From: Sphingomonadales bacterium
Lineage (GTDB): Bacteria; Pseudomonadota; Alphaproteobacteria; Sphingomonadales; Sphingomonadaceae
Direction of reading: 5' to 3'
Length of the DNA stretch: 5,837 bases
Assembly: GCA_017304125.1 (NCBI GenBank)
Contig: JAFKLV010000134.1
Coordinates: 1-5,837, forward strand
How positions within the stretch are numbered: position 1 is the first letter of the stretch; each line of letters starts with the position of its first letter. Shown here in pieces: positions 5,583 through 5,837 of this stretch. The translations under genes and the position numbers were made by a program. The notes beneath the pieces were generated by a model. That model was not told the origin of the DNA and did not search any database. It worked only from the letters and a program-made list of their open reading frames with translations.

Positions 5583-5837
5583 ATGGTGGACACCCCGACC
5601 GCGGACAGCCCGCGCGAGCCGGACATCACCCATATCAATCCGGCGGCGGAGCGAACGTGGTTCGGTCATCCCAGCCCTTTGTTCTGGTTGTTCGGCACCG
5701 AAATGTGGGAGCGTTTCGGCTATTACGGGATGCGAGCGCTTCTGACGCTCTATCTCACCAAGCATTTCGTGCTCGGCGATCGCGCCTCCACCGGGCTCTA
5801 TGGCGGTTATACCGCGCTGGTTTACCTGACCCCGCTC
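5583..5837 (+). CDS. Proton-coupled oligopeptide transporter (POT/PTR2 family), N-terminal part
   Basis: The first 85 residues are visible and the gene runs off the right edge. After a polar N-terminal stretch, residues 30-60 read PSPLFWLFGTEMWERFGYYGMRALLTLYLTK. This contains the POT-family ExxERFxYYG signature at E40-G49, in the first membrane helix, where the glutamates and arginine take part in proton coupling. The second hydrophobic segment begins near GLYGGYTALVYLTPL (71-85), as expected for a 12-to-14-helix MFS protein of about 450-550 residues. Members import di- and tripeptides across the inner membrane using the proton gradient. ATG 5583 is chosen because the distance to the first helix is typical and AGGAA lies 12 nt upstream. 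It is divergent from the nitroreductase gene; there is no evidence that the two functions are linked. Confidence 0.93.
   Translation, partial: MVDTPTADSPREPDITHINPAAERTWFGHPSPLFWLFGTEMWERFGYYGMRALLTLYLTKHFVLGDRASTGLYGGYTALVYLTPL

Overview
The window is GC-rich, densely packed bacterial chromosome. The codon use, the cysteine-containing TonB-like C-terminal domain and the mix of fatty-acid oxidation, TonB and peptide-transport genes suggest an alphaproteobacterium, most likely a sphingomonad such as Sphingomonas. That placement is inference from gene style and composition. No 16S rRNA or other marker is present.

Layout, left to right. Bases 1-310 (minus) hold the N-terminal part of a Sua5/YrdC-family threonylcarbamoyl-AMP synthase, which runs off the left edge. 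Divergent from it across only 36 bp is a full-length acyl-CoA dehydrogenase of the large, C-terminally extended type (347-2041, plus). Next comes an orphan TonB-family energy-transducer protein (2084-2854, plus), a short gap with a nested hairpin, and a 520-residue multi-pass membrane protein with a DxPxH-type first loop, possibly GT-C-like (2958-4520, plus). Its 3' end overlaps by 26 bp the 3' end of a convergent, short YtrA-type GntR regulator (4495-4845, minus). That regulator lies 37 bp downstream of a YdjA-type nitroreductase on the same strand (4883-5461, minus). A 121-bp divergent promoter region then leads into the start of a proton-coupled oligopeptide (POT/PTR2) transporter (5583 to the right edge, plus).

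The genes do not form one pathway. They look like ordinary housekeeping and metabolic genes: tRNA modification (t6A), beta-oxidation-type acyl-CoA oxidation, outer-membrane energy transduction, a membrane or envelope function of unknown specificity, a flavin reductase with a linked regulator, and peptide uptake. The best-supported functional link is nitroreductase with GntR regulator, probably co-transcribed, with an inverted repeat just before the regulator's start codon.

I see no RNA gene, CRISPR array, insertion sequence, prophage or other mobile element, and no convincing new system. The points most worth a second look are the nitroreductase/GntR pair with its putative operator, the uncharacterised membrane protein, and the compact tsaC/acyl-CoA dehydrogenase divergent promoter.
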